Positions 26,942 to 36,713 are shown, counted from the stretch's first letter. The stretch is DNA of 64,000 nt from Oleomonas cavernae (GCF_003590945.1 NZ_QYUK01000011.1:1826001-1890000), one strand, 5' to 3'. Notes: generated by a model from the letters alone, not told the origin. Numbers and translations: made by a program.

Positions 26942-27355
26942 CTATTCCTTCTCCATCGTGCATTGAAGGGGATGCTGGTGTCGACGGGCGAAATCCACCA
27001 CTTGCGTGACTTTCGTCTCCGCGACCTCGTAGGTGAAAATGCCGCAGACGCCGACGCCCTTCTGATGCACGTGAAGCATGATCTGTGTCGCCTCTTCCAG
27101 ATTCTTGTGGAAGAACCGCTCGAGGATGTGAACGACGAACTCCATGGGGGTGTAGTCGTCGTTCAGGAGAAGCACCCGGTAGAGGGACGGGCGTGCCGTC
27201 TTGGGCAGCGTCCGCGTCAGAAGCCCGGTCTGGTTGCCGCCGTCGCCATCCTGGCCCCCGCCCGTCGCGTGCACAGGCCCGGCCGCGCCGCCGGCATGCG
27301 GTTCGCCTGGAAGGTCGGGGGACGGCAGTGGGGTCGTGGGGCGATATGTCTTCAT
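26942..27355 (-). CDS. clpS: ClpS adaptor for ClpA (N-end rule)
   Basis: 137 residues. The core has [20 protein letters not shown], with the Asn-Asp pair that binds N-degron amines, then [21 protein letters not shown] and a final TMEKE. It brings proteins with N-terminal bulky residues to ClpA. The start at 27355 (MKTYRPTT) is followed by an unusually long, Gly/Pro-rich extension of some 50 residues. The frame runs on upstream to 27427, but no better start is evident. Confidence 0.93.
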   Translation of the reverse strand: MKTYRPTTPLPSPDLPGEPHAGGAAGPVHATGGGQDGDGGNQTGLLTRTLPKTARPSLYRVLLLNDDYTPMEFVVHILERFFHKNLEEATQIMLHVHQKGVGVCGIFTYEVAETKVTQVVDFARRHQHPLQCTMEKE

Positions 27356-27521
27356 GATGCTCAGGATACTAGCAATCACATGGGGATGAAGCGGCGGTTT
27401 GACCAGCCTAACCCGAATTCTTTTCATGGCGCGCCGCCAAAGCGGGAAATTTATCGCAAACCGGCAAGCGGCGACGCCGGCCGGGGTTCAGACTGGCCGG
27501 CCCATCTCAAAGGACAGGCCC

Positions 27522-27878
27522 ATGAGCCCCGCCATCTTCACCCATCGCAGCGCCAAGCCCATCGCGGAAGTTGACGCCCCCTGGCCCGGCACGGCCATTG
27601 CCGGCACCCCGCAGACCGTCACGCTCAACGGCTATGCCTCGGCCGACGGCAAGAAGCTGATGGGAACCTGGCAATCGACCCCCGGCACCTGGGCGATCGA
27701 CTACGATTCCTGGGAATACTGCCACCTGCTCGAGGGCCACTGCGTGATCACCGCCGAGGGCCGGGACCCGGTTCACCTGCGGGCCGGCGACATCTTCATC
27801 GTCGAACCGGGCACCAAGGGAACCTGGGAAGTCCTGGAGACGATCCGCAAATACTACGTCTTCGTCCTGGCCGACTGA
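27522..27878 (+). CDS. Cupin-domain protein (DUF861/Cupin_3)
   Basis: 118 residues folded as a single cupin. Core motifs are GTWQSTPGTWAIDYDSWEYC, LLEGHCVITAEG and LRAGDIFIVEPGTKGTWEV, matching the DUF861 group that includes ureidoglycine-aminohydrolase-like proteins. The start at 27522 has AAAGGA seven bases before it; the upstream frame overlaps the divergent clpS region and is not needed. No enzymatic role can be assigned. Confidence 0.85.
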   Translation: MSPAIFTHRSAKPIAEVDAPWPGTAIAGTPQTVTLNGYASADGKKLMGTWQSTPGTWAIDYDSWEYCHLLEGHCVITAEGRDPVHLRAGDIFIVEPGTKGTWEVLETIRKYYVFVLAD

Positions 27879-27897
27879 GGACATGGCAGGAACATCC

Positions 27898-27957
27898 TGC
27901 GTCCTTCGAGACGGCCCTTCGGGCCTCCTCAGGATGAGGAAAATCTTTTTGGCATAA
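27898..27957. repeat. Palindromic intergenic repeat, family 1 (one arm only)
   Basis: TGCGTCCTTCGAGACGGCCC, then CCTCAGGATGAGGAAAATC and TTTTTGGCATAA, match the left half of the element at 15526. The second half is missing. It lies in the convergent gap between the cupin and phasin genes. Confidence 0.75.
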
Positions 27958-27993
27958 CGACTTACTTAACCCGGAGCGGGGCCCGCCAACAAA

Positions 27994-28023
27994 AATGCCG
28001 GCATGGTCGCCCATGCCGGCATT
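27994..28023 (-). terminator. Rho-independent terminator of the phasin gene
   Basis: AATGCCGGCATGG and CCATGCCGGCATT form a perfect 13-base stem with loop TCGC. On the minus strand it is followed by TTTTTG, as expected of an intrinsic terminator, 73 bases after the phasin stop. Confidence 0.85.
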
Positions 28024-28095
28024 CTCGGGGAGGATACGCTAAGCACTCCAGACGACGCGGGGGCGGTCGAACTCCCCCGCGCTTCGCACGACCGG

Positions 28096-28566
28096 TCAGG
28101 CGACCGGGGTGGCGAACTTCTTGAAGGCAACGCCCAGCTGACGGCTGACCGGCTCGACCGCGGACTGGGTCAGGGTCACGGTCATCTCGCCGACCTTGTT
28201 GGTGTAGGCGAGGAAGGCATCGAAAGCCGACTTGGTGAAATCGTTCTGCAGGTCGACGACTTCGCGCAGGCTCTTGGCGCCGACCACGGCCTTGGACACC
28301 GCAACCAGATCCTCGACCGCCTTCTTGGCATAGGCCGCGGTCTCGGTGGTGACGCTTTCGACGCCCTTGACGGTGATGTTGAAGGACGAGACGAACGCCT
28401 CGTAGGTGTCCTTGGAGAGCGAGCCGGCCTCTTCGAAGGTCTTCAGCGCCTGCTCCATCTTACCCTTGACCTGCTCGGCAGTGGCCTTGAAGGTCTCGGT
28501 CGCGGTTTCAGTGGTGGTGGTCATTTCGGTAGTCTCCGGTTTGACGCTCTTGGTCTTGGTGGCCAT
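28096..28566 (-). CDS. Phasin family protein
   Basis: 156 residues, mostly amphipathic helix, rich in Ala, Thr, Lys, Glu and Val and without Cys. It has the phasin layout: a Lys/Thr-rich N-terminus, a helix with EQVKGKMEQALKTFEEAG, then the family motif TYEAFVSSFNITVKGVE and FDAFLAYTNKVGEMTV. Phasins coat polyhydroxyalkanoate granules. The start at 28566 has GAGGAA five bases upstream. A strong terminator follows and a phaR-like palindrome precedes it, so this is a single-gene unit; no PHA synthase is in the window. Confidence 0.88.
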   Translation of the reverse strand: MATKTKSVKPETTEMTTTTETATETFKATAEQVKGKMEQALKTFEEAGSLSKDTYEAFVSSFNITVKGVESVTTETAAYAKKAVEDLVAVSKAVVGAKSLREVVDLQNDFTKSAFDAFLAYTNKVGEMTVTLTQSAVEPVSRQLGVAFKKFATPVA

Positions 28567-28770
28567 GGTAGTTCCTCGTTCACTATGGTGCTTCGTGGAT
28601 CGGGTCGGCTGCTGTCGAAAGCCGCCGGCCCGCCAACGCAGTGCGGTCGCGCACCGCCCTGACACCGTAGCCACCTTGCCGAAAGCCCCGCATCCAAGGT
28701 TCCTTCAGCGCGTTTGCTCGATGCCGCAACGCAATAACTATGGCGCTAATTTGGGCGTTTTCTGATCATT

Positions 28771-28800
28771 GTCAAGGCATTTTGTTGCATTGCAGCAAAA
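28771..28800 (-). promoter_or_regulatory. Promoter with PhaR-like palindrome upstream of phasin
   Basis: Bases 28780-28800 form a near-perfect 21-base palindrome: TTTTG, T, TGC, ATT, GCA, G, CAAAA, with nine of ten pairs matching. TGC-N3-GCA symmetry is like the TGC-rich sites bound by the PHA repressor PhaR. Directly downstream on the minus strand is TTGACA (28776-28771) and, 17 bases later, a weak AAATTA. The leader to the phasin start is about 190 bases. Regulator identity is inferred. Confidence 0.5.
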
Positions 28801-28821
28801 TGACGATCCGGCCCGGCGGGC

Positions 28822-29505
28822 CTAGAAAAACCGGGGAATGTCGAGGCCGTTGGCGCTCACCTGGGCGGTGAACGGGCGCTGGTCGGAGTCGTGCCCGTAG
28901 CCGCTCTCCAGCAGCGGAAGGTCGAGGGGGCGCGGCGGATTGATGGCAATGCCGGTCAGGTCGGCGTCGAACAGGTGGCGCGGAAAGGTCAGGGCGGCGA
29001 AGCGGGCATCCGGTGCCTGAAAGGCGTTGAAGTGGAAGCGGCCCTGCCGGCAGCGCGCCACCACCCAATAGAAATTGTCCGAACGGAGGAATTCGCCGCG
29101 CGGGGCCGGGCCGTCGACGCCGTCGGCGGCCATCGCACCTTCGAGCGCCTCGAGCCGGGCCTTGCTGATGCCCACACTGGCCTTGTCGGCCGAGATCTGG
29201 GGGCCTTGCGCCGTGGCCGCCAGCAGGACGCCAGGGCCCCAGACGTGCTCGTCCATCTGCGCGCCGTAGTCGGTGACCTTCAGGTCGTAGGCGCGCACCT
29301 GCTCGGTCCACACCGCGTTGTAGACGAAACGGATACGGTCGGGGCCGCCGGCCTCGCAGGCCGCCTTCACATCGTCGCCGGAGAGATAGCTCAGCCAAGT
29401 GGGGATCCGGCCCAGGTTGAGGTCCACCGGGCCCTGGGCCATGCAGCCGCCCAGCACGGTCGAAACCCCGATCACCAGGATTGTGATCCCATTCGCGATG
29501 GTCAT
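28822..29505 (-). CDS. Hypothetical lipoprotein
   Basis: 227 residues. The N-terminus TIANGITILVIGVSTVLGGC is a lipoprotein signal peptide with LGGC as lipobox, so the mature protein should be lipid-anchored in the periplasm. The remainder has RIRFVYNAVWTEQVRAYDL and FYWVVARCRQGRFHFNAFQ, beta-rich and with no family that I recognise. The ATG at 29505 starts the signal peptide; the frame continues upstream to 29607 without one. It is divergent from the D,D-carboxypeptidase. Confidence 0.72.
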   Translation of the reverse strand: MTIANGITILVIGVSTVLGGCMAQGPVDLNLGRIPTWLSYLSGDDVKAACEAGGPDRIRFVYNAVWTEQVRAYDLKVTDYGAQMDEHVWGPGVLLAATAQGPQISADKASVGISKARLEALEGAMAADGVDGPAPRGEFLRSDNFYWVVARCRQGRFHFNAFQAPDARFAALTFPRHLFDADLTGIAINPPRPLDLPLLESGYGHDSDQRPFTAQVSANGLDIPRFF

Positions 29506-29716
29506 GCCGGCGACTCCACGCTGCCGCCGACGAGCATGCCCCAGCCGGGCGCCGGCGCCAAGCTTTGCCGCCGCGGCCGCCTTGTGACCGCCACTTACCG
29601 CAGGCACCTGAGTCGCAGGATCAAATCAAAGCTGCAAGCATCAGATTCTATGGACAAACTTCCGATCCAACCGTATCGTTCGAATGGGCTGTTCATTTTC
29701 CGTAGGGGCGAACCAA

Positions 29717-31345
29717 ATGAGAGGTGCGCTGTCGAGGGCCGTTGCGGGTATTGCCCTGCTCTGGTCGCATCTGGGTCGGACGGGTAGCCGGCACCGGGGA
29801 CGCAACAGGCCGGCCTTGCTCGTCGCCCTGGCGATCGCGACGGCAGGCGTGGCGGCGAGCAATGCCGCCGGCGCGGCACCCCAGTATGCCGTGGTCATCG
29901 TCGATGCCGATACCGGCCGGGTCATCCTGTCGGACAGCCCGACCGCGCAGACCCATCCGGCGTCCCTGACCAAGATGATGACGCTGTACCTGACCTTCGA
30001 CGCCATCAAGGCCGGCAGCCTGAGCCTCGATCAACGCATCACCGTGTCGGCCGAGGCCGCGTCACGCCCGCCGACCAAGCTGGGCATCGGCGCCGGCAAG
30101 ACCATCGCGGTCAAGGATGCGATCATGGCGCTGATCACCCTGTCGGCCAACGACATGTCGGTCGCGCTGGCCGAAGCGATCGCCGGCTCGGAAGGTGCCT
30201 TCGCCCGGCGCATGACCTCGCGTGCCCGCGAACTGGGCATGAGCGCCACCGTGTTCCGCAATGCCAACGGCCTGCCTGATCCCGGCCAGGTTACCAACGC
30301 CGCCGACATGACCAGGCTGGGCCTGGCGCTGATGCGTGATCATGCCGATTACTACCCCTATTTCGCCACGGTGGACTGGCGCTATGGCGGCAAGGTGATC
30401 CGCAACCACAATCGCATGCTGGGCCGCTACGAAGGCACCAATGGGATCAAGACCGGTTACATCAAGGCCTCGGGCTTCAACCTGGTGGTTTCGGTGGAAC
30501 GCGACGGGCACCATCTGGTGGGCGCCATTTTCGGCGGCTCGTCGGCGCGGGCCCGCGACGACCACATGATCGAACTGCTCGATGCCGCCTTCGCCCGCAT
30601 CGAGGCAAGGCCGGAAATGCTCGTCGCCGGCGGCGAGACCATCCGCCCCAACGCGGTCCAGGCCCCCAAGCCGATCGCCGTCGCCGCGGCCAGGCCGGCA
30701 GCACCCGCCCCGGCGCCCCCTGCCCCGGCCGATGTCGCCCTGGCCGCCGCCGCGCTCGACGCCAAGATCGCCGAGGTCGACAGCAGCGCCGAAGACGAGA
30801 GCGAAATCGCCTATGCCGCCCCGCCGGCCGCGCCGATGACCCGCCCGGCCGCCGCCGTGCCTGCCCCTGTTGCCACCCCCGCGGCGACTGCCGTCCCGGC
30901 ACCGGTCGCCGCCGCCCCCGCTGCGCCGGCACCCCGCCCGGCCGCGCCGGCTGCCGTGGCCGCCGCCAAGCCCGCGCCGGCAAAACCGGCACCCGCCAAG
31001 CCTGCTCCCGGCACGCTGGAAGCCCAGGTCGCGGAGGCCCATCAGCGCGCCACCGCCGGCGAGACCTGGGGCGTTCAGATCGGTGCCTTCCGCCGCCAGG
31101 ACGCGGCGATCGACCATCTCAACGATGCCGCCAAGATCGCCCCCTCGATGCTCAATGCCGCCCGCATGGCGGTGCACCAGGGCACCGACGACAAGGGCAC
31201 GATCTATCGCGCCCGCTTCGTCGGCCTGACCGAGACCTCGGCCCGCCAGGCGTGCCTGAAGCTGCGCGAGAAATCGGTTTCCTGCATCGCCTTGAAGGTG
31301 CCGTCGACCGTGGCCGCCAGCGCGATGGCCGGCACCACCAACTAG
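29717..31345 (+). CDS. D-alanyl-D-alanine carboxypeptidase (S11) with C-terminal SPOR domain
   Basis: 542 residues. After a hydrophobic export segment (about 35-55) comes the S11 penicillin-binding domain with SLTKMM (active Ser, SxxK), SAND (SxN) and IKTGYIKAS (KTG). A long Ala/Pro-rich linker (about 310-450) holds many PAP and PAA runs. The C-terminal 80 residues are a SPOR domain (TWGVQIGAFRRQDAAIDHL), which binds denuded septal glycans. It should trim stem peptides at the division site. The start at 29717 has AGGGGCG upstream; 29684 is an alternative. murI follows four bases after its stop. Confidence 0.92.
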   Translation: MRGALSRAVAGIALLWSHLGRTGSRHRGRNRPALLVALAIATAGVAASNAAGAAPQYAVVIVDADTGRVILSDSPTAQTHPASLTKMMTLYLTFDAIKAGSLSLDQRITVSAEAASRPPTKLGIGAGKTIAVKDAIMALITLSANDMSVALAEAIAGSEGAFARRMTSRARELGMSATVFRNANGLPDPGQVTNAADMTRLGLALMRDHADYYPYFATVDWRYGGKVIRNHNRMLGRYEGTNGIKTGYIKASGFNLVVSVERDGHHLVGAIFGGSSARARDDHMIELLDAAFARIEARPEMLVAGGETIRPNAVQAPKPIAVAAARPAAPAPAPPAPADVALAAAALDAKIAEVDSSAEDESEIAYAAPPAAPMTRPAAAVPAPVATPAATAVPAPVAAAPAAPAPRPAAPAAVAAAKPAPAKPAPAKPAPGTLEAQVAEAHQRATAGETWGVQIGAFRRQDAAIDHLNDAAKIAPSMLNAARMAVHQGTDDKGTIYRARFVGLTETSARQACLKLREKSVSCIALKVPSTVAASAMAGTTN

Positions 31346-31348
31346 GCC

Positions 31349-32221
31349 GTGATCGGCGTCTTCGATTCCGGTCACGGCGGCCTGACCGTCCTCAAGGCGC
31401 TGGTGCGCGAATTTCCGGGGCAGGCCTTCACCTATCTGGGCGACCACGGCCATGCCCCCTACGGCAATCGCGAACCCGACGAGATCTATCACCTGACCCT
31501 GGCCTCGCTGGAACGGCTGTTCGCGCTGGGCTGCCGGCTGGTGGTGATCGCCTGCAATACCGCGGCGGCCACCGGCCTGCGGCGGCTGCAACATCATTGG
31601 CTGCCGGCCCACCATCCCCAGCGCCGCGTCCTGGGCGTGCTGGTGCCCATGGTCGAGGCCGTCACCGGCGTGCCCTGGATGGCCGACGTGACCACCCGCC
31701 GGCCCCATGGCGAGGCCCGCACCGTGGCCGTCTTCGCCACCCGGCACACCGTGCGCAGCGACGCCTTCGCCCGCGAAATCGGCTCCCGCGCGCCGGAAGT
31801 GACCGTGGTCCAGCAGGCCTGCCCCGTCCTGGTCGACCTGATCGAACGCGATGCCCCGCGTGACATCCTGGCCCGCGCCGTCCGCCGCTATACCGCCCTG
31901 CTGATGCGCCGGCTGGAGGGCGCGGCGCCCAGTTCGGTGATCCTGGGCTGCACCCACTATCCGCTGGTGGCGGAACTGTTCGCCGCCGCCCTGCCCGCAG
32001 GGGTCGAAATCCTGTCGCAGCCCGACATCACGGCGAAGAGCCTGGGGGCCTACCTGTCCCGGCATCCGGAATTCGCCGGGGCCGGCGAACCAGGCCAGGT
32101 GCGCTTCCATACTACCGGCGACGCTGTCCGGGTGACCTCGCTGGCCACCCGCTTCTACGGCCGGCCGGCCCGGTTCGAAGCGCTCGATGCGGCGGCGCCG
32201 CGCCAGATCAAGATAGCGTAA
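31349..32221 (+). CDS. murI: Glutamate racemase
   Basis: A 290-residue cofactor-free racemase that makes D-glutamate for peptidoglycan. It starts with a GTG and IGVFDSGHGGLTVLKAL. The two catalytic cysteines are in IACNTAAATGL and ILGCTHYPLV, and the Asp/Tyr patch is in YLGDHGHAPYG. The start is four bases after the D,D-carboxypeptidase stop, coupling precursor synthesis and trimming. The 3' end overlaps the convergent ArsR gene by 14 bases. Confidence 0.93.
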   Translation: MIGVFDSGHGGLTVLKALVREFPGQAFTYLGDHGHAPYGNREPDEIYHLTLASLERLFALGCRLVVIACNTAAATGLRRLQHHWLPAHHPQRRVLGVLVPMVEAVTGVPWMADVTTRRPHGEARTVAVFATRHTVRSDAFAREIGSRAPEVTVVQQACPVLVDLIERDAPRDILARAVRRYTALLMRRLEGAAPSSVILGCTHYPLVAELFAAALPAGVEILSQPDITAKSLGAYLSRHPEFAGAGEPGQVRFHTTGDAVRVTSLATRFYGRPARFEALDAAAPRQIKIA

Positions 32222-32906
32222 CGCCGAAGATCTCGGCGAAGCCCTGGCGCCCGCCAGGCGTGATCGCCAGGGCGCGGCCGTCCTTGACCCGGGCGATCCA
32301 GCCCAGCTCGAAGCAGCGCGTGCAAAGGGCAGCGCCCAAACGACCGCCCAGATGCGCGCGCCGTTCGCTCCAGTCGAGGCAGGTCCGGCACAGCGGCCGG
32401 GTGCCCTGGCAAGGCTGCGCCAGGTCGATCCCGAAACTGGCCAGGAAGGCGCTGCCCGCCTCGGTCACCATGCCGGCGCCATCGGCCAGGATCACATGTC
32501 CGCGCGCCTGCAGCGCATCCGCCAGCGCGATCCCCAGGCGCCCGGCCAGGTGGTCGTAGCAGGTGCGGGCCAGGCGCAGGGCCTCGTCCCGCGGGCCGGC
32601 CGGACGATGGCGCCTGGGCCCGGCCGCGGTCAGCGCCGTCAGGGCTTCCAGGGCCTCGGCAACCTGGACCGAGGCCAGCCGGTAGTAGCGATGGCGCCCC
32701 TGCTTCTCCAGGGCGATCAGATGGGCCTCCGCCAGCTTGGCCAGATGGCCGCTGGTGGTGGAGGCGCCGACCCCCGCGGCCCAGGCCAGTTCGCCCGCGG
32801 TCAAGGCCCGCCCGTCCATCAGGGCGAGGAGGATGTTGGCCCGGGCCACGTCGCCGATCAGGGCGGCGACTTCGGCCACGGTGTTGCCCGAGGCGATCAT
32901 GGACAT
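32208..32906 (-). CDS. ArsR-type regulator with C-terminal cysteine-rich domain
   Basis: 232 residues. Residues 1-80 form an ArsR winged helix (NILLALMDGRALTAGELAWA, TTSGHLAKLAEAHLIALEKQ, RHRYYRLA). The second half is an extra domain with CRTCLDWSERRAHLGGRLGA followed by CTRCFELGW, that is two CxxC pairs that could bind metal or sense redox. Simple ArsR proteins are about 100 residues, so this is a longer known branch. Starts at 32933 and 32906 are possible. Ligand unknown. Confidence 0.83.
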   Translation of the reverse strand: MSMIASGNTVAEVAALIGDVARANILLALMDGRALTAGELAWAAGVGASTTSGHLAKLAEAHLIALEKQGRHRYYRLASVQVAEALEALTALTAAGPRRHRPAGPRDEALRLARTCYDHLAGRLGIALADALQARGHVILADGAGMVTEAGSAFLASFGIDLAQPCQGTRPLCRTCLDWSERRAHLGGRLGAALCTRCFELGWIARVKDGRALAITPGGRQGFAEIFGVTLS

Positions 32907-32990
32907 GGCCGCAGCATAGCCCGCGGCCGCCATCCGATCACCAGGTCAAACTTCGGCCGCGGCCGAAACGTCCGCCCGGGCCCGGCGCGC

Positions 32991-34378
32991 TCAGATCTTC
33001 GGGGGCTTCACGCCCGCCGCGGTCAGGGCCGCGATGAGCGAGGCCTTGAGCCCGTCCAGCGCGGCGACATCGTGGCCCTCCGCCCGAGCGACCAGCACCG
33101 CCTGGGTGTTGGAGGCGCGCAGCAGCCACCAGCCGGCGGGGGTCTTCACGCGCACGCCGTCGGTGTCGTCGACCTCGGCCCCGTCGGCGGCGAGCTTGGC
33201 CTTCACCGTCTCGACGATGGCGAATTTCTGCTCCTCGGGCACCTCGAAGCGCAATTCCGGCGTGTTCACCGTGTCGGGCAGGCGATCGCGCAGATCGGCC
33301 AGCGAAATGCCCGCCTTGACCACCGCCTTGATCAGGCGCAGGGCGGCATAGAGGGCATCGTCGAAGCCATAGAACCGGTCGGCGAAGAAGATATGGCCGG
33401 ACATCTCGCCGGCCAGCGGCGAGCCGGTCTCGATCATCTTGGTCTTGACCAGCGAATGGCCGGTCTTCCACATCAAGGGCTTGCCGCCCAGGCGGGCGAT
33501 CTCGTCGAACAGCACCTGGCTGGCCTTGACGTCGGCGATGATGGTCGCCCCGGCCGCTCGGCCAGCACGTCGATCGCCAGGATCGCCAGCAACTGATCGC
33601 CCCAGATGATCCGGCCCTTCTCGTCGATCGCGCCGATACGGTCGGCGTCGCCGTCGAAGGCGATGCCGATGTCGAGCTTTTCCTTGGCCACCAGGGCCTG
33701 CAACTGTTCCAGGTTGTGGGGCTCGGTCGGGTCGGGGTGATGGTTCGGGAAGGTGCCGTCGACTTCTTCGTTGATCACGAAGTGGCGGCCCTTGAGACCG
33801 GCGACGATACGCCCCAGCACGGCACCGGCGGCACCGTTGCCCGGATCCCAGCCGATCCCAAGGTCGTTGTCGACCGCCTCGGCCAGCAGGCGCGCGACGT
33901 AATCGCCCGAGACATCCTTGTCGGTGACCGAACCAGCCCCCACGACGAGGTCGCCGGCCGAAGACAGGCGACCCAGTTCCTGGATCTGCGGCCCGAAAAA
34001 GGACTTCTTGCCCTTCATCATCTTGAAGCCGTTGTGATGCGGCGGGTTATGGCTGCCGGTGACCATGATGCCGCCGTCGGTCTCCAGCGTGGTCGCCGCG
34101 AAATACAGCATCGGCGTGGGGCCGGTGCCGATGCGCACGACCTGCGCCCCGGCCGAAACCAGGCCTTCGACCAGCGCCGCCGCCATGCCGGGCGAGGACA
34201 CGCGGCCGTCGCGGCCGACGGCGATGGTGGGGTTGGCCGTGCCCGCCGCGCGGCCGATCGCCGTCGCGAAAACCCGGCCCAGGGCGCGGGCATCAGCCTC
34301 GTGCAAGGTCTCGCCCACGACGCCACGAATATCGTATTCGCGCAGGATCGACTTGTGGAACTGATGCGCCTGGGTCAT
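32991..34378 (-). CDS. Phosphomannomutase/phosphoglucomutase (frameshifted in this sequence)
   Basis: About 463 residues when joined across a single lost base at the C run 33548-33551. The four alpha-D-phosphohexomutase parts are visible: the metal loop [10 protein letters not shown], the active serine in [14 protein letters not shown], the sugar loop [10 protein letters not shown], and the phosphate loop [15 protein letters not shown] at the end. It interconverts hexose 6- and 1-phosphates, feeding galU. The start at 34378 has GAGG upstream. It follows ugd by 17 bases, so the three nucleotide-sugar genes form an operon. Confidence 0.86.
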
Positions 34379-34395
34379 GGAAACCTCGCTATGCT

Positions 34396-35714
34396 TCAAG
34401 CTGGAACGGTGGCGGACCGGCCGATGGAATAGTAGTCGAAGCCGGCCTCGGCCATTTCGTCGGGACGATAGATGTTACGCAGGTCGACGATCACCGGCTG
34501 GGCCAGGGCGGCCTTCACGCGGGCAAGGTCGAGGGCACGGAATTCGTTCCATTCGGTGATGATCACCAGGACGTCGGCACCGGGCAGGGTGGCATAGGCA
34601 TCCTTCACCCATTCGACGCCCGCAATCATCGCCGCGGCGTTGGTCATGGCTTCGGGATCGAAGGCCCGAACCTTGGCGCCGGCCGCAATCAGGCGCGGCA
34701 GGATTTCCAGCGACGGGGCGTCGCGCATGTCGTCGGTATTGGGCTTGAAGGCGACGCCCAGCACGGCCACGGTCTTGCCCGCAAGGTCGCCGCCTGCTGC
34801 CGCGATCACCCGGTCGGCCATGGCGATCTTGCGGTCGTCGTTGACCGCCACCACCGCCTCGACGATGCGGCTGGGGGTGCCGTAATCGCGCGCGGTGCGC
34901 ACCAGGGCCAGGGTATCCTTGGGGAAGCACGAGCCGCCGAAGCCCGGCCCCGCGTGCAGGAACTTGCGCCCGATGCGGCCGTCGAGGCCGATGCCGCGGG
35001 CCACGTCGGAGACGTCGGCGCCGACCTTCTCGCACAGGTCCGCCATCTCGTTGATGAAGGTGATCTTGGTCGCCAGGAAGGCGTTGGCGGCGTATTTGAT
35101 CAGTTCCGAGGTCTCGCGCGAGGTGAAGACGAACGGCGTCTCGAGCAGGAACAGCGGGCGGTAGAGCTGGCGCATGACGGCGCGGGCGCGGTCGCTCTGG
35201 GCCCCACCACCACCCGGTCGGGCCGGCGGAAATCCTCGATCGCGTTGCCTTCGCGCAGGAATTCAGGGTTCGAGGCGACATCGAAGGCCAGGTCCGGCCG
35301 CACCGCGCGGATGCGCCGCTCGACCTCGGCACCGGTGCCCACGGGCACGGTCGACTTGGTCACGATCACGGTATAGCCGGTCAGGGCGGCGGCGATTTCC
35401 TCGGCCGCGGCATAGACGTAGGACAGGTCGGCATGGCCGTCGCCGCGGCGGCTGGGCGTACCCACGGCGATGAACACGGCGTCGGCGCCCTGCACCGCGG
35501 GGCCCAGCTCGGTGGTGAAGGACAGGCGGCCGGCGGCGGCATTCTCGGCCACCAGCTTGTCGAGGCCGGGTTCGAAGATCGGGATTTCACCCCGCTTCAG
35601 GGCCTCGATCTTGGCCGGGTCCTTGTCGACGCAGATAACGGAGTGACCGAACTCGGAAAAACAGGCACCAGACACCAGACCGACATAGCCCGTGCCAACC
35701 ATCGTCACCCGCAT
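34396..35714 (-). CDS. ugd: UDP-glucose 6-dehydrogenase (frameshifted in this sequence)
   Basis: About 440 residues after restoring one base in the C run 35202-35205. The NAD-binding start is MRVTMVGTGYVGLVSGACF. Past the break it continues with MRQLYRPLF, the catalytic Cys is in GPGFGGSCFPKDTLAL, and the C-terminal domain has GVAFKPNTDDMRDAPSLEI. It oxidises UDP-glucose to UDP-glucuronate for capsule or exopolysaccharide synthesis. It lies 17 bases downstream of galU, which makes its substrate. Confidence 0.9.
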
Positions 35715-35731
35715 GACAACCTCTCAAGCTT

Positions 35732-36610
35732 TCAGAGCGCGGCAGCGGTCTTCTTCAGGAACGGCGCGAGCTTAGGACCAATGTCGCCGCGTGCCAGGGC
35801 AAAAGCGATGTTGGCCTCCAGGAAGCCGATCTTGTCGCCGCAGTCGAAGCGCGTACCGTCATAGGCGAAGCCGTGGAACGGCACCTCGCCGATCATCTTG
35901 GCCAGGGCATCGGTCAGTTGGATTTCACCGCCGGCGCCGCGCTCCTGGGTTTCCAGGTGGCCGAAGACCTTGGGCGACAGAATGTAGCGGCCGATCACCG
36001 AGAGCGTGGACGGCGCCACCTCGGGCTTGGGCTTCTCGACCAGGCCCTTGACCTCGGTCAGGCGGCCCTGCGTCTTGCCCGGGGCCAGAATGCCGTAGCG
36101 CGAGGTGTGCTCGCGCGGCACGTCCATGACGCCGAACATGTTGCCGCCGACAAGGGCATAGGCTTCGGCCATCTGGGCCAGGCAGGGCCGGTCGGCCAGC
36201 ACCAGGTCGTCGGGCAGGATCACCGCGAAGGGCTCGTCACCCACCAGTTCCTTGGCGCACAGCACCGCATGGCCCAGCCCCAGGGCCTCGGGCTGGCGGA
36301 CATAGGAAACCTGCCCCAGCTTGGGCTGCCAGGCGCGCAGTGCCTCGAGTTCGGCGGTCTTGCCGCGGCGGGCCAGAGTCTCTTCCAGCTCGAAATGCTT
36401 GTCGAAATGGTCTTCCAGGGCGGTTTTGCCGCGGCTGGTCACGAAAATGAAATGTTCGCAGCCCGCCGCCCGTGCCTCTTCCAGGGCGTAGTGGATCAGC
36501 GGCTTGTCGACCACCGGGAGCATTTCTTTCGGCATGGCCTTGGTCGCGGGCAGGAAGCGCGTGCCCAAGCCGCCGACGGGAAACACGGCCTTGCGGATCT
36601 TGATTGTCAT
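35732..36610 (-). CDS. galU: UTP-glucose-1-phosphate uridylyltransferase
   Basis: 292 residues. The nucleotide loop is KAVFPVGGLGTRFLPATKAM and the active site has DKPLIHYALEEARAAG; later VEKPKP and YDGTRFDCGDKIGFLEAN are GalU hallmarks. It makes UDP-glucose. The start at 36610 leaves the usual short N-terminus; the frame extends to 36646 without support. First gene of the galU-ugd-pgm/pmm unit on the minus strand. Confidence 0.94.
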   Translation of the reverse strand: MTIKIRKAVFPVGGLGTRFLPATKAMPKEMLPVVDKPLIHYALEEARAAGCEHFIFVTSRGKTALEDHFDKHFELEETLARRGKTAELEALRAWQPKLGQVSYVRQPEALGLGHAVLCAKELVGDEPFAVILPDDLVLADRPCLAQMAEAYALVGGNMFGVMDVPREHTSRYGILAPGKTQGRLTEVKGLVEKPKPEVAPSTLSVIGRYILSPKVFGHLETQERGAGGEIQLTDALAKMIGEVPFHGFAYDGTRFDCGDKIGFLEANIAFALARGDIGPKLAPFLKKTAAAL

Positions 36611-36713
36611 GATCGGGAAAACTCGAATTCGTGAAGGACCGTCCACGCCCGGCTAGATGCCACGCGGGACTAGGCAAAGCAACGTGTCAGTTAAGGCGAA
36701 GTCCCCGCGACCT

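Noticed and set aside
24455-27574. Very long plus-strand open frame (over 1000 codons) opposite clpA and clpS
   Set aside because: It is antisense to two clear genes, has no motif, and is explained by GC-rich third positions. Similar long antisense frames at 77-1702, 11526-13607, 30062-32110 and 44225-46141 were left out for the same reason.
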